Shown here piece after piece: positions 31,960 to 43,801 of a DNA stretch of 64,000 nucleotides (position 1 is the stretch's first letter; the number at the start of each line of letters is the position of its first letter). The DNA is from Pomphorhynchus laevis. Taxonomy: Eukaryota; Acanthocephala; Palaeacanthocephala; Echinorhynchida; Pomphorhynchidae. The stretch spans positions 35,818-99,817 of the forward strand of contig WNNJ02000573.1 in assembly GCA_012934845.2 (NCBI GenBank). Direction: 5' to 3'. The notes beneath the pieces were generated by a model. It saw only the letters and a list, made by a program, of their open reading frames with translations. It did not search any database and was not told where the DNA came from. A program made the translations under genes and the position numbers.

Positions 31960-33285
31960 ATGCCTAAAAAAGCGCGATCTCAGATCCCTGTTCCTGATCA
32001 AGAATCTTCCACATCGGAATGCAATGATGGTTATACCAGCTTTGAATTTGGATGCGATTCCAAAGATTGCGATGTATGGACACTTGTTCGTGTTAAAATA
32101 TCCGACCACTCGGTGTATAAACGTAAACATTTCACTTGCGGTTTTTGTACATCAGTACGACTACTACAGTTATCCTGCTCATCTACTCCAGTATCACTCA
32201 CGACCACTCAGACCAATGCTGTTTAAGATGTTTCCCTCGCATCAACACCTGACTTCGCATCATATAATCCCATTATTGAACCTACTCTCTCACACACTCC
32301 TCGTTCAACTACGTACCAAACTTCCATTAATCTTTCTCATTCTAACAATGCTAACGGTAAAGCTTTTCATCTCGTACCTCCTCTTTCCTATTCCTCCCCC
32401 AATCTAAATAAATCTCAAACTTCTTTATTCTCCTCACGTACTCCTTACTCGACCTCTCCTGTATCACCTCTCAATAATTTACACCCTTCCATCAAAATCA
32501 TTTCCAGTAACATTTCCGATCAACTGATTCAACACTCCATTCCTGTCACTCATGCCCCAACCTATTTTAATTATCCTTACTCTACCTCCCACGTAACACT
32601 TCCAAATAATTTACATCCTTCATTTAAAATCATATCCAGTCACATCTCTGATCAACCGATTCAACACCCCGCTCCTGTCACACTTGCTCCAACCAATATT
32701 AATTCTTTATCAAGCACCCCTGTCATTTCCACTTCTATCTGCTCATCTACCTCGACTCCTACCAGCTCTGTCCGTCCACCACTTCCACGAAATCGTTTTC
32801 CTTCGCGCGATCGCTGTATAATCATATCAAACTTAAAGCTTTCCGAATCTGCTTCTCCACAATCTCGCCTCGATGATGATGTATCTGCTTTCAGGTCTAT
32901 CTTAGCAACCATTCTACCTGATGATAACCCATCACTCTTCAATAATATCGCTCCTGTATCCTTTATTCGTTTAAACAAATCCACTAAATCCAATCATCTC
33001 AGTCCTTCACTCTTAAAAATCGTTTTCCGACATAGTTCACATGCCTCTTCGGTACTCTCCCAACGTTTTAAACTTCTTACCACTTCCTCTACTTGCCGTA
33101 TCTTTCCTGACCGCTCCCCTTCTGATATTGCCCAGCTCAATTTAGCTCGCATTGAAAAACATCGACGTGAAACAAACGGCGAGTCATCCTTATCTATACG
33201 TAAAATCAACGGAAATTTTCACGTTCTTCACACAAGGCCAAAAATTCGATGGCGTTCCATCTCTCCCCCTTGTCTTATTCGCTAG
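31960..33285 (+). pseudogene. LINE B2 ORF1 with PHD-like zinc motif
   Basis: About 440 codons from ATG 31960 to TAG 33283, with one in-frame TAA at 32224. The N-terminus has a Cys/His pattern (CDSKDCDVW and HFTCGFC) like the PHD-type finger of CR1 ORF1. The middle is Ser/Thr/Pro-rich with a duplicated NNLHPSIKIISS block. The C-terminal region FRHSSHASSVLSQRFKLL, IFPDRSPSDIAQ and IRKINGNFHVLHTRPKIRW resembles an RNA-binding domain. Overlaps ORF2 by 37 bases in another frame. Confidence 0.8.
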
Positions 33286-34616
33286 TCGATCTCGCTCCTA
33301 AGCATACTTTTCGTCTTAGTCTATTCAATACTCGCTCCATTCTTCATAAAGCTGATATGCTTCTCGATATCTTCGATCAATTATCTATCGATATTCTCTG
33401 CATTACCGAATCCTGGCACTCTGACTCCGACGATCTTGCTATTCGTCGTCTATGTCGCTCTGGTTGTTCTCTAGTTGAATCAGCTCGTCAAATTACATCT
33501 CATACATCTACTGCGTCTAACCATGGCGGTATTGTTGCCATTGCTCGTCACCCAATGTCTTTACGTAAAATCAACGTTAACATCCGTTACACTTCGTTCG
33601 AATTACTCATATGCAGATTATCAACGCCTTTCCCTCTGGAACTTGTGATTGTATACCGTCCAGGCTCAGCTGCCCCCTCACGTATGTTCTTTAGCGAGCT
33701 TGAAGATCTTCTTTCTCACTGTAAATTGTCTTATACTCCTTCATTTGTTCTCGGTGAATTTAACATTCGTCTTGATCGCACGGCTGACTCTGACTCTATC
33801 ACTTTAACTAATCTTTTTTCTGATTTTAACTATAGATTACTTTCAACAAGCCAAACTCATATTTTCGGCGGTGCTCTCGACATCATTGATGTTCCTAACT
33901 GCTTCAATGACTATACATCCTTGTCAATTACTGATCCTGGTTTGTCCGATCATTTCCTTGTCACTCTTACTCTTACTCGTCCCCATCCTCCTTCTCCGCC
34001 TTTACCTTTATCTACACCAAGTCGACCATGGAAGCTTCTCGATATCCCTGATCTCTGCACAGCCTTACTCAATTCTTCACTCTTTTCACTTCCTCTTAAC
34101 TATCTCTCTCCCGATGATCTCTGCATTCTGTTTGATTCTGAACTTACGTCGATCCTCAATAACCTTCTGCCTAGTCCACTTCGACGTTCCCAGCGCTTGC
34201 GCCATGCTCCCTGGTTCGATTCTGACTGTAGTATTTCTAAGCGTCGCCTCCGACACTCTTTTCGTATGTATAAACGCTTTCTTAAACGTTCCCCCAACTC
34301 ACTCTCTTCAAATCTTCGTGATTCCTACTTTTCTCAACGCCGTTCACATCTCATTCTTATACGTACTAAACGTACTCTCTTTTGGCGAAATCAACTTGAG
34401 TCATCTTCCAACACTAAATCTCATTGGAAAATCTTAAACTCAATTCTTTCACGATCATCTACCCCTTGTAATATAAATCCTGATGAATTTTCTTCTTATC
34501 TACAAACTAAGCTATCTAATTTACTTTCCCTACTACCCATAGCATCCTTGTACCCAACTCTTCTCTTTAAATACTTCCCTCCCAGAACTATTCCACCTTC
34601 TTCCCGTTTCGTCTAA
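33249..34616 (+). pseudogene. LINE B2 ORF2: endonuclease part
   Basis: Begins at the ATG overlapping the end of ORF1. Landmarks: FNTRSILHKADMLLDIF, CITESWHSDSDDLAIRRL (catalytic Glu), LVIVYRPGSAAPSRMF, FVLGEFNIRLDR, FGGALDIIDVP and GLSDHFLVTL (SDH catalytic motif intact). A one-base insertion near 34553 moves the reading frame before the RT. Confidence 0.85.
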
Positions 34617-36157
34617 TGAAGTTTCTTCGGTTCTGCTGTCATTACCTAATAAAACCTCTCCTTCTGACACAATTCCCACTCACTTGCTTAAAAATATCTG
34701 CTCCTTTATCTTACCCTTCCTAACCACATTGTTCAACTCGTCCATCCGTAGCTGTACATTTCCTTCCATCTGGAAATGCGCCACTGTTCGTCCTCTCATC
34801 AAAAAGCAATCTCTCGACTCCTCACTACCATCTTCGTACCGTCCTATTTCACTTCTCCCAACCCTCTCTAAACTCCTTGAGCGTCTCGTTCTTAAGCAAG
34901 TTAATACATATCTCTATTCCTCTAACTTATTTCCTCCCTTCCAAGCCGCTTTTCGCTCTAATTACTCTACCGAAATTGCCTGTCTTAAAGTTTATAACGA
35001 CTTACTCATATCGCGCGATCATAAATTATGTAGTGTCATAGTTTCTCTTGATCTATCGTCTGCTTTTGACATCGTCGATCACTCGATTCTTCTCCATCGC
35101 CTTCGTCATGATTATGGCTTCTCTTTACCCACTGTATCATGGTTTTCTTCATATCTATCAAACCGTACATTTCGCGTATATTCTAACTCTTCTCTCTCAT
35201 CCTTCGTCCATTCCGTCCGGTGTTCCACAAGGCTCCGTATTAGGCCCTATACTTTTCTCTCTTCTTCTTGGTGATTTGTCTTCGATTTCTCATAAATTTA
35301 ACTTCCATGTTATGCAATATGCTGATGACATTCTCATCTATGCTCATGCACCTGTTTATCGTATTCACGATCTTAGTGTTTCCGCTTCGGACTGTCTTGT
35401 CTCAATTTCCAATCATCTTTCTTCCCTTCGCCTTTCTCTGAATCCTGATAAATCCAAAATTATGTGGATCCTACCTCGACGCCTCGGCTTCGAACCTCCC
35501 TCCGTATCATTAAATTCTACAATTCTTCCTGTCGTTGATAATCTCGTTTTCCTAGGCTTCCATTTTGACAACCGACTTTCACTTAAACCTTTCGTTAGAG
35601 ATAAAGTACGCTTATCTACCTTGATACTCCGCAACCTCCGTCAAGTTCGTAGATTGATCGATTTCCCTTCTTGTATGACTCTCATATCATATCTCCTTTT
35701 TTCTAGACTCGATTATTGTCTTAGTCTATTTTCCAACTCACCTAAATCCACTCTTCTTCCCCTACAACGCATCGTCAACGCAGCTGTCCGAATTCTCCTC
35801 CGTCTTCGTCGTTTTGATCATACATCCTACCATCTTGCTTCTCTCGATTTGCCTACAATTTATTGTCGTGTTCAAATTCGTCTTCTTATCGTTGCTTTCC
35901 GCCTTGTAACTTTTCATACCCCTTCATTTCTCAACCTTCCTTTTCTTGATAATTCTCGTCCTGTTTACTGTTCCTTGCGTTCCTGTAATTCCCTTCTTTT
36001 ACATGTCTCAAACTACTCTACCTTCTTTGGACTCCGCTCCTTCCTGGTGGCTGCTCGTCTATCGTGGAATCATCTACTCATTCATATACGCCAATCAACT
36101 TCCCTGCGGTGCTTCAAACGACAAATCCGATCCCATTTTAACAATTTATCCGCTTGA
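34617..36157 (+). pseudogene. LINE B2 ORF2: reverse transcriptase part
   Basis: RT in two frames, split near 35206. Landmarks: SSYRPISLLPTLSKLLERLV, FRSNYSTEIACLKVYNDLLI, VSLDLSSAFDIVDHSILL (motif A), GVPQGSVLGPILFSLLLGDL (motif B), QYADDILIYAHAPV (motif C), KIMWILPRR, NLVFLGFHFDNRLS and the C-terminal LDYCLSLFSNSPKSTLLPLQ. Classic CR1/L2-type RT. Confidence 0.88.
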
Positions 36158-36186
36158 CTTTTTCATTTTTGTTTGTGGACTTGTAA

Positions 36187-36203
36187 GCGTACAGCTTGTA
36201 CGC
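36187..36203 (+). other. Terminal stem-loop of LINE B2
   Basis: GCGTAC (36187-36192) pairs with GTACGC (36198-36203); both arms differ from those in B1 but still pair. Confidence 0.75.
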
Positions 36204-36765
36204 ATTTGCCACATTAAATAAATTTGTATTATTTGTATTATTATTATCCTTATCCAACCTTATTCTCAACTCATCTAAATCGCAGGTGGTTATCTTTAAT
36301 GGCGCCCCTGCGACAAAGAAAAAAGTTCAAGAGATTACCCCCCCTCTCTGCTCTCTTCCATAATGAACAACCAACCACTCCTCTATTTCACAAGTTGAGT
36401 AAGATATCTAGGGTGCACCATTACGGTAAACTAGTCAGCGAAAGCGGATTTAAATAGATTCAAACGTATCCTGAATAGAGCTAGTTGGCCCTAAAACGGG
36501 CCAAGCATATGTCATTAAAAGAACATGCCCCAAGTACGCCTTGGAAGTATCTGGACAATCTCGGGATTAGTCTTCTTTGCAAGAAGACGTCCCCCAGAGC
36601 AATGGATAAGGTTTCTCAAACTGCATATCTTGAGATTACCGACCATAGTCTACATTGACTGGACTCTTAGGGGTGAGATACCCCGAATGGTTCGCTCTGA
36701 GAGCGGCGCGCTGGTGCATTCGGGGGCTCAGATTCCTCTGGACACGAGGCCGTAAAGTTTACAAT

Positions 36766-38157
36766 GGAGATTATATGAATGAAGAGATAAAATTAGAAAG
36801 AAGTCTGACTTATCTTGCTTACGTTATTTATTCAATAATGTATTTTGTTAAGAATACCTATTATTTTAATTACCGCGTCAAAGAATATTTAATATTCGGA
36901 AGCATCATCAAAATGAAAGTTGTGTTGATCATGTTAATAAGGTTGAATACATTCAGACTTACGGCAGTATTATGTAATCTATGAGAAATTCCATAATTCT
37001 TGCCTACTGACGAAATGTTTCTAATGTTCACAACACTGTAGAGCCTTTATTACAACATTATAAAGATGCACAGGAAAGTCATTTATCTTCAAGTGATTAT
37101 TATTATGAGAATGTAATACAATTGTTGAAACGTTTAGGGGTTTTTATTATAGGATGGTAAGCGGTCATATATATTAACAAATTATCTTAAACACGGCGAT
37201 ATTTTGTAATCAGTATGAGTTAAACGACCTTAGATATCGGAAACCTGAAGGACATTATCATTAACAAACTTACCTATGCTCTCGCTACGGTCAAAATTCT
37301 AGTAGGCACCAAATAAACTAGTCCATATTTTGAACGAGTTTATTGTATGTAGATTAGTTGATAAACGAAACGTTATTTTTGTAGTAAAAAGAGTTATTGC
37401 TAGCAAAGCTTTTTAAATGAATTCGATTTGATCTGCAGGACTCGCTGGTGTTTATCAATTGGCTGCCTTACATCATGGTTGTTTAGAGTAAACAGTTTCT
37501 TTGATTTGTAAAGCTTAAAAATCCAGTCTTAATAAGAGTATCTTGGCAATTGGTCTCAAAATGCTTTTAATCGAATGAATAGTTACGTGACGTGCTTTAC
37601 GATATTACGTTCTTCCACATTTGCATTTTTCAGCAATAGTTCCGATTGAAATAAGGCTCCGTGGCAATCATTTGAAGCAGACATTCTCCAACGTTTGCAT
37701 TTTTAAAAAATTAGCTCAATCATATACAAACATAATTCTACATACCGAATTCAAGTAACATAAAAAACGCAAGATAGCTAAATACGAGCGGAGAGAACCC
37801 GAAAACGCTGTAAATTTGTTCAACTAGTGGTTTTCATTTTTTTGGGGTGTTAAAATTTACGCATTAATTTTATTAAAATATTGCATTGATTCTTGTGGCA
37901 GGCAAGATTCAAGGTGACCGTTTTATAATAAGCATCTCTTTTGAATTAATGCGAGCTGTTTCAGCTACACTGTAAATGTCAAGATCTACTATTGGCATCC
38001 TACGCTTTCCTACTGATTTCAATTTTGTTGTCTTGTAATAATGATTTTTTTAAAAATGATATTAAATAGTGATATTGGAACGTACACTATCAGACAGCAC
38101 CTAAATTCTCTATAGTGAAAATGGAATGCTTGAATCCAAAATCCCATAGAGACAAAC
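36766..38157. other. Intergenic DNA with a short unrecognised coding-like stretch
   Basis: Mostly AT-rich DNA without an element. One open stretch at about 37014-37157 reads RNVSNVHNTVEPLLQHYKDA and then SSDYYYENVIQLLKRLGV before a stop; it has no start codon and no recognised family. Confidence 0.3.
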
Positions 38158-38317
38158 AGATCAGATAACTGAGTATACGTATTTAATACGATATATAAAA
38201 ATAAATATAATTAATAATTATAAATATAAATAAATTATAATTAATAAAGATGCTATACAATATATATTTATTTCAAGTTAAAATTTAAAATTTAAATTTA
38301 AAATAAAAGTCAATTGA

Positions 38318-38530
38318 TCACTCATTATAGACTTGCGAAATACAGTTTGAATCGTTTTTATTGGAGCTTTCGATCAAACAGTACTTGTCAACAGATAAAA
38401 AATCAAACTGAATTAAAAATTATTAAAAAATAAAATTATTTTTTATCTGTTGACAAGGACCGTTTGGTCGAAAGCTCCAATAAAAACGATTCAAACTGTA
38501 TTTCGCAAGTCTATAATGAGTGATCAATAC
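38318..38530. repeat. Fold-back pair of PLE ends
   Basis: Inverted repeat with arms of about 95 bases (TTGATCACTCATTATAGACT on the left, mirrored by TATAATGAGTGATCAA on the right) and a spacer of about 45 A/T bases. The right arm reads CTGTTGA, hairpin GACC/GGTC, GAAAG (38447-38474), the same half hammerhead plan as in the PLE ends at 17.7 kb. No coding sequence between the arms. Confidence 0.7.
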
Positions 38531-38620
38531 AACTATCTAATCAAAGACTTGCACGCAACTATGTCTAAAAGTCAATTTTTATAAATTGACTAATAAATAA
38601 CAGGTGTTGTATTAGAATAA

Positions 38621-38692
38621 TTATTAGAGGTAATCTGCTATGCTATCAGATTTCGACCCCTATTCCTCGACCCAACATAGCAGTTGGGCCAA
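38621..38692 (-). ncRNA. PLE-linked hammerhead-strand motif (decayed)
   Basis: Minus-strand relative of 12285-12354. Stem III (CTGCTATG with CATAGCAG), the GTC-GAGGA strand and the GAAAT strand are kept, and stem II is 7 bp with one G-U. The CTGATGA strand is largely gone. Confidence 0.5.
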
Positions 38693-38947
38693 ATACGCTT
38701 GTGCTAAATCCTTGTTTTATCATTTATCATTTATATGAGTTTTAACCAAAAATGGCTGTTTTGCTCGCTCAAACAAAAGTTATAAAAATGATACGAAGAC
38801 AATTCAAATTAAGGATTAGTCCACCCGTCGTTTAGTCATTTTTTGCAACTTTATCCAATGTGTAACCACCGAGAATGAATTACTTTGACAACCTACCTAT
38901 CATTTATCGATACGCACTCGATTGGAAATTCATCGTTTATTTTCATA

Positions 38948-39725
38948 TCAAATTTTCATATCAACATATTGCTTATCAAATCTAGCATCATCCATGTTTC
39001 TTACGATATCTAAATTCACGAGTTTCAAGTGTACACTATAAGGTACGAGCTTCAATTCTAGGCACAAATTAGTAAAACCTCGAAGAAATCCTTTTAAAAT
39101 CATTAAGTTCTTTGCGTGTTCACAGAAAAGTCCATATATTTTGGATAATATTGTAAACTGTTCTAATAATTCAGAATCATTTTTAAATATATGTAATATA
39201 AAAGTGATGATGACCACTTAAACATTCCATTCAAGTATAGCAAAGTGTACACCGTCATTAAAATATATTATTGTATATCTCCTCAAATCAAAAACTTTTC
39301 TTGTGTATAAAATAATTGTATTTTTTAAAAACAAAAATTTAAGATAAATATTTAAGATACTATAAAGATGGATTTAGAATTTATCCAAATAAGTGATTAT
39401 GGTGGTTTCATCTTTAAGGTAATGATGATGCCTAAATCAGGCATCAATTACCATAACCATCAGACACTACTGATTTAGTCATAATGTACTACATCATGCA
39501 AATGGCGAACACGAAAAATATAAATGTTACATTGTATTAGGAAGCTATCAGAATATATAGTGAATGAATTCGGTGCTGCTAACATGTGAGATTTATACCT
39601 CTGGAATTGCTGGTGGCCTTAGCATTTCAGTCAACAAAGTACTCAAAATTATTTCGTCTCAAAGTTCACGAAACAATCCATCAGGATATGCTAATACGAT
39701 AGTATCGATGACAGGGAAGTTATTA
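38948..39725 (-). pseudogene. Decayed host-like coding pieces, family not recognised
   Basis: On the minus strand, about 39580-39720 reads VIDTIVLAYPDGLFREL and EIILSTLLTEMLRPPAIPE, then a donor-like GTATAA. Further on, about 39280-38950 reads RRYTIIYFNDGVHFAILEWN, and after a stop ELLEQFTILSKIYGLFCEHA and VPYSVHLKLVNLDIVRNMDD. The composition is that of a real protein and unlike the retroelements, so this is probably a spliced host gene or a dead copy. Stops and a missing exon joint argue for decay. I cannot name it. Confidence 0.4.
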
Positions 39726-41475
39726 TTTAAAAAAAGGATTTATTTTAACGTAGCAAATGCGTGCCAGCGCACGCTTACATGACCACAACAAAAAAGACTG
39801 TGAATCAGGTGTCGAGAAGGTGTGAACGGAGGAGGTGTTTGAATGTGATAAAGGAGGGAGCGCAGCGGACGTCGAGAGGGAGTAGATTCCAGGCGAGTGA
39901 GGCGGCGACGAGGAAGGATCGGAGACCGTAGTTGTTGGAGTAATTAGGAATGTGGAGTAAGAGGGTATGACAGGAACGAAGCGATAGCGAGGTGGGGCGA
40001 GTATTGTCTAAGAAAGGAAGGTTGATGAACGATGGGGAGCCGACAGCGATGAGACGAAAAGTAACGAGAAGAAGGCGGAGTTTGATGCGGATGTGGATGG
40101 TGGGCCAGGAGAGTTGGGCAAAATATGTGGATGTGTGGTCGAAGCGACGGAGACGAAAGAGCACTCGAACGGCGGTGTTGATTATTCGTTGTAGGGGTAG
40201 GATGATGGATTTTGGATAATTGGCGAAAAGGCTAAGGCAGTAATCGATTTTAGGGAAAATAAGCGATGAAAGAAGAGACATACAAGAACGGAAGTCGATA
40301 AGGGGGCGGATACGGCGGATGTCACGGAGAATTAAGTTAGACGAGCGGACCTTGTCACGGACGAAGGGTTTAAGGGAAAGGTGATCATCGAAATGGAAGC
40401 CTAAGAAAATGAGATTGTGGACTATAGGGATGATCGATGAGGCAAAAGATACAATGGGAGGAGATATGTTTGGTTTACGGGGAAGGATCCACATTATTTT
40501 GGACTTTTCGGGGTTTAGAACGAGATGGGGATTAGAGAGACGTTTGTAGATAGAATAAAGACTGTTGGAGGCAGAAATGCCAATATCGTGTATGCGATGT
40601 GCGGGTGCATGATCATAGATTAGAATGTCATCGGCGTATTGCATGACGTTAAAGGAGTAAGGTTTGATAAATGGAGAGAGATCGCCAAGCAAAAGAGAGA
40701 AAAGCATGGGACCTAGGACTGAACCTTGTGGGACCCCGCAAAAGATAGGGATGGGAGGGGATTATGATGAATTAGAACAGACGCGAAAGGAACGGTCGGA
40801 TAGATATGAGGCGAACCATGCTACGGAGGAGGAAGAAAAGCCGTAATCATAACGAAGGCGAGAAAGGAGAACGGAGTGGTCGACAATGTCGAATGCGGAG
40901 GAGAGGTCGAGGGAGATGAGAACACTATATAGAGCCTTGTCTCGAGAAATGAGTAAGTCGTTGTACACTTTTATGCATGCGATTTATGTCGAGTGATTAG
41001 AGCGGAAAGCGGATTGGAATGGAGGGTACAGATTGGATGAGGAGAGATAAGCGTTGATTTGTATTAAGATGAGGCGTTCTAAGAGCTTTGAAAGAGTAGG
41101 GAGTAGTGAAATGGGGCGATAGCTAGAAGGAAGGGAGGGGTCGAGCGATTGTTTCTTAAGGAGGGGACGAACGATTGCGGATTTCCAGTGTGAAGGGAAG
41201 ATACGACTGCGGATGGACGAGTTAAACAAGGTTGTGATAAATGGGGATATCGATGAGCATATAGATTTTAATATGTGGGTAGGCAGGGGATCGGCAGGTG
41301 AGGTTTTGTTGGGCAAGGACATGAGGACAGATGATACTTCTGTAGGTGAGACAGGGAGAAGATGAAAGAGTTCCGGAAGGATGAGTGTAGACTGGGCAGA
41401 GTGGGATAGGATGGAGACCGGGGAGTGAGAGAGCAGCGTGGATACTTTAGTCAGAGCAGCGTGGATACTTTATTT
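39726..41475 (-). mobile_element. LINE family B copy B4, 5' truncated, reverse strand
   Basis: 3' end at 39726 (AAAAAAGGATTTATTTTAACG on the plus strand), terminal hairpin at about 39757-39772. ORF2 pieces lie at 39805-40707, 40762-40968 and 40984-41322, covering fingers to RT C-terminus (QYADDILIYDHAPAHRI, LNPEKSKIMWILPRK). Two frame breaks fall near 40740 and 40975. The 5' edge carries a 22-base tandem duplication (CAGAGCAGCGTGGATACTTT twice). Belongs to the same subfamily as B5 and B6, distinct from B1 and B2. Confidence 0.85.
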
Positions 41476-43329
41476 GAGTTAGTAAGCTCTGCTTCTGCTT
41501 GTATTTGCGCACTGAGCACCAAACAGCGTAATCCGAAATAATAATCTGCAAGTAAAAACTATTATATATCTAATTAATATTAGTATTCTCCTTGGTATTC
41601 TAGAAATTCGAGCATCTTCAATTATTAACACTCAATTTAATATTTTGTAACTGCTCAAACAGGCACAAAAGTTTTGGTCTTAATGATATAATAACTCTAA
41701 AAATACGGACAATGTTTAGTATTAGTCTATATGCAAGATTATGATTACAGTATTCATCGAAAAAATAAAAATCAGAAATGATAACTTGAAAATGCCACTC
41801 GAAAATGAGTAGATTTTTTTAAAGTTGTGAAAAACAAACTCGAATCAGCTGTTCACGCCAGCTAAAAAGTATCAAGCATAATAGCAAAGCATGGGGTCTA
41901 TTTAATGACAATGAACTTACAAAAATATTTTGTGTTAGTTATCACAAAAGAAGTTTGCACAAAAGAGATAAAATGATTTAAGTGTGCTTTGTAGAACATG
42001 CACATTACGCAGAAAAGATTTGGGTGCTAGCTTGCGTGAGGAGCTTACGGCTAAGCCGTTGTATTTTCTATATTTCTGTTTTGCGATGGACGAGAGTATA
42101 ATATGTCAGACTCTATACAAATTCTTATTAGGAGGAATAGATAAAATCGTTATTAAAAATCTGATGTTTCAAAAAACTACAAAGATAGATGATTTAATTA
42201 GACTTAGCTCCGGCTTCGTCGCTCACTACGGACCGTGAAACAAGTGAGCGATCATAACCATGCAGTTGAGAGAGAGTCAACATCAAACAGCAAGATTCGA
42301 GATATAAACTTTATTCACATTTCATTCTGCAGTACATGTAATTTATTGGGTACTAAATGTACTAACTTATCTCCAGATACAAGATTTTTTGAAATTTGTT
42401 GAAGCAGGATGTAATAAAGTTATATTACTGCGTAGTTAGATGGCTAAGAGATCAATGCTACAAAGAATTTTTTTGAAAGAAATTTGAAATTTTATAGCGA
42501 TGAAAGGAAAGGCAATATACGAACTTCAAACAAGCAATGGTTGTAGATTTTAGGTCTCTAGATAATATGATATATTTGAAAATGTCAATTTGTCTCAGGT
42601 CTTTAAAAGCATGAAAGTATATTAATTCATATACTTGATGGATTTAATGCAGTGTTTATCTAATATGATAGATATCACTATCCGGTTTGAATATTAAAAT
42701 GTGTTTTATTAATTTATAGGAACGAAAAAATTAGTTTTATTACAAAAATTTACATAATATTTCGATAGTTTTTGTAATCATCTTCAGGAACTGAAGATGA
42801 TAGTAGGAGCTATAGAAATATTATTTGATGTTTTGGTATATAACTAATTTTTCGTTCCTATAAATTAATAAAACTATAAAGAAACAAATGGATATTTTCA
42901 ATATAAATATGGGTCCAAATAGATTTAACTTTTGATAGTTTTATCTAATATTTAATTTTAGATGAAATTATTTATTAGATATTTATTATCTAATATTTAT
43001 GATAATTATAAAAAATTATTTTATAATTTTAGTGATATAAAATTAATACAAATAGTATTTATGGCTAAAATTATAATTTACCAATGATAAATACTGTAGT
43101 ATACAAAATAGAAATGCTGCTGTATATACTATAAAGCTCGATAATTGGTATTCGTAACATAACATGCTTTGTATCTTTTAAAATATTTCATTTAATTATT
43201 ATATATTTCATTTAATTATTATTGCTAAGATACTTTAATAATAATTAAAGTTTTAAATTATTTTAAACTTTTAATTTATTAAAATCTAAAAAGCCGTTTA
43301 AAAGACTCCCGGATTTAATGCCTAACTCC
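41476..43329. other. Intergenic DNA with small retroelement relics
   Basis: No confirmed gene. An 84-codon frame at 41984-42238 (KDLGASLREELTAKPLYFLY) has no recognised family. About 42470-42660 has a faint LTR-retrotransposon RT-like trace (VVDFRSLDN), a small broken fossil at low confidence. A fold-back lies at 42706-42880. Confidence 0.35.
42706..42880. repeat. Fold-back pair of PLE ends
   Basis: Inverted arms TTATAGGAACGAAAAAATTA and its mirror TAATTTTTCGTTCCTATAA meet around CATCTTCAGGAACTGAAGATG. Each arm holds CTGAAGA, a short stem and GAAAT, the PLE half hammerhead. About 175 bases in all, with no coding sequence. Confidence 0.65.
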
Positions 43330-43334
43330 TGGAT

Positions 43335-43600
43335 TTAATGCATTTTAAAATAAAAGTCAATTTTTATGAATTGACTAATAAATAACAGGGGATGTATTCA
43401 AATAAAGAATAGAGGTAATCAAGAGGAACTGCTATGTTATCAGATTTCGTCCCCTATTCTTCGATCCAACATAGCAGCAAGGCAGAGAACGTGCTGATGA
43501 CGTATTTCCTCTGATTAAATTTGATTATCCAGTATCTTATTATAATACAAAGTATATTATTCTAATACAAAGTATATTATTTATTATCCATCCATAAAAT
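43335..43600 (-). mobile_element. PLE 3' UTR fragment with hammerhead strands
   Basis: Same repeat as 12.1-12.5 kb (AAAATAAAAGTCAATTTTTA to TTATTATCCATCCATAAAA). The motif at 43406-43478 keeps a 9-bp stem II (GAATAGGGG with CCTCTATTC, one G-U), stem I with one G-U and the 8-bp stem III; the core strand is drifted. Confidence 0.6.
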
Positions 43601-43801
43601 TTTTTCTACTAATGATAAGTTACTATAATTCTTTAAATCGATTGAACATATCATAATTTTTGTCTTGCCACTACATAAGATTCGTGTTGCGAGTACGCTA
43701 CTCAAGCAATAGTTAATATACGTTTTATTGTAAAAATTTGTTTTTTTTTGACGCATCACACATATTCATTTAATTGAATCCATGTTAATGAATTTAATTA
43801 A

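Larger units (their letters stand above)
31838..36242 (+). mobile_element. Full-length LINE family B copy B2 (CR1 group)
   Basis: About 4.4 kb, flanked by the 9-bp target duplication ATTATCCTT at 31829-31837 and 36243-36251. Has a 5' UTR with a directly repeated AACAAATTTTGGTTTCTAAT unit, ORF1 31960-33285, ORF2 from 33249, the terminal hairpin (36187-36203) and a TATT-type tail. Defects: a stop in ORF1 (TAA 32224), a one-base insertion near 34553 and a frame change near 35206. Otherwise well preserved, so recent. Confidence 0.9.
26995..36765 (+). mobile_element. I/Jockey-like LINE (family A), host of two nested LINEs
   Basis: Pieces of one element: ORF1 end with a zinc knuckle (27197-27600), ORF2 endonuclease start (from about 27690, LNIIQWN and GVIVLQETRSI), pre-RT and RT (30861-31837, with ITGVPQSSPLSPILYL and the YADD equivalent), C-terminal RT and 3' UTR (36243-36765). 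Each break is a family B insertion. The 3' segment matches the reverse complement of 53930-54110. An internal deletion removed the middle of the endonuclease. Dead copy; clade assignment (I or Jockey group) is tentative. Confidence 0.75.
38158..38700 (-). mobile_element. PLE 3' UTR fragment split by a fold-back insertion
   Basis: The AACTGAGTATACGTATTTAA start and the TTGACTAATAAATAACAGG/hammerhead-strand end belong to the repeat seen at 12.1-12.4 kb. The middle is replaced by the fold-back at 38318-38570. The target stretch AAAAGTCAATT occurs on both sides, a likely 11-bp duplication. Confidence 0.65.

Noticed and set aside
36655-36984. 109-codon ORF as a gene
   Set aside because: Its first half is the LINE A 3' end and the second half is AT-rich DNA; no protein signature.
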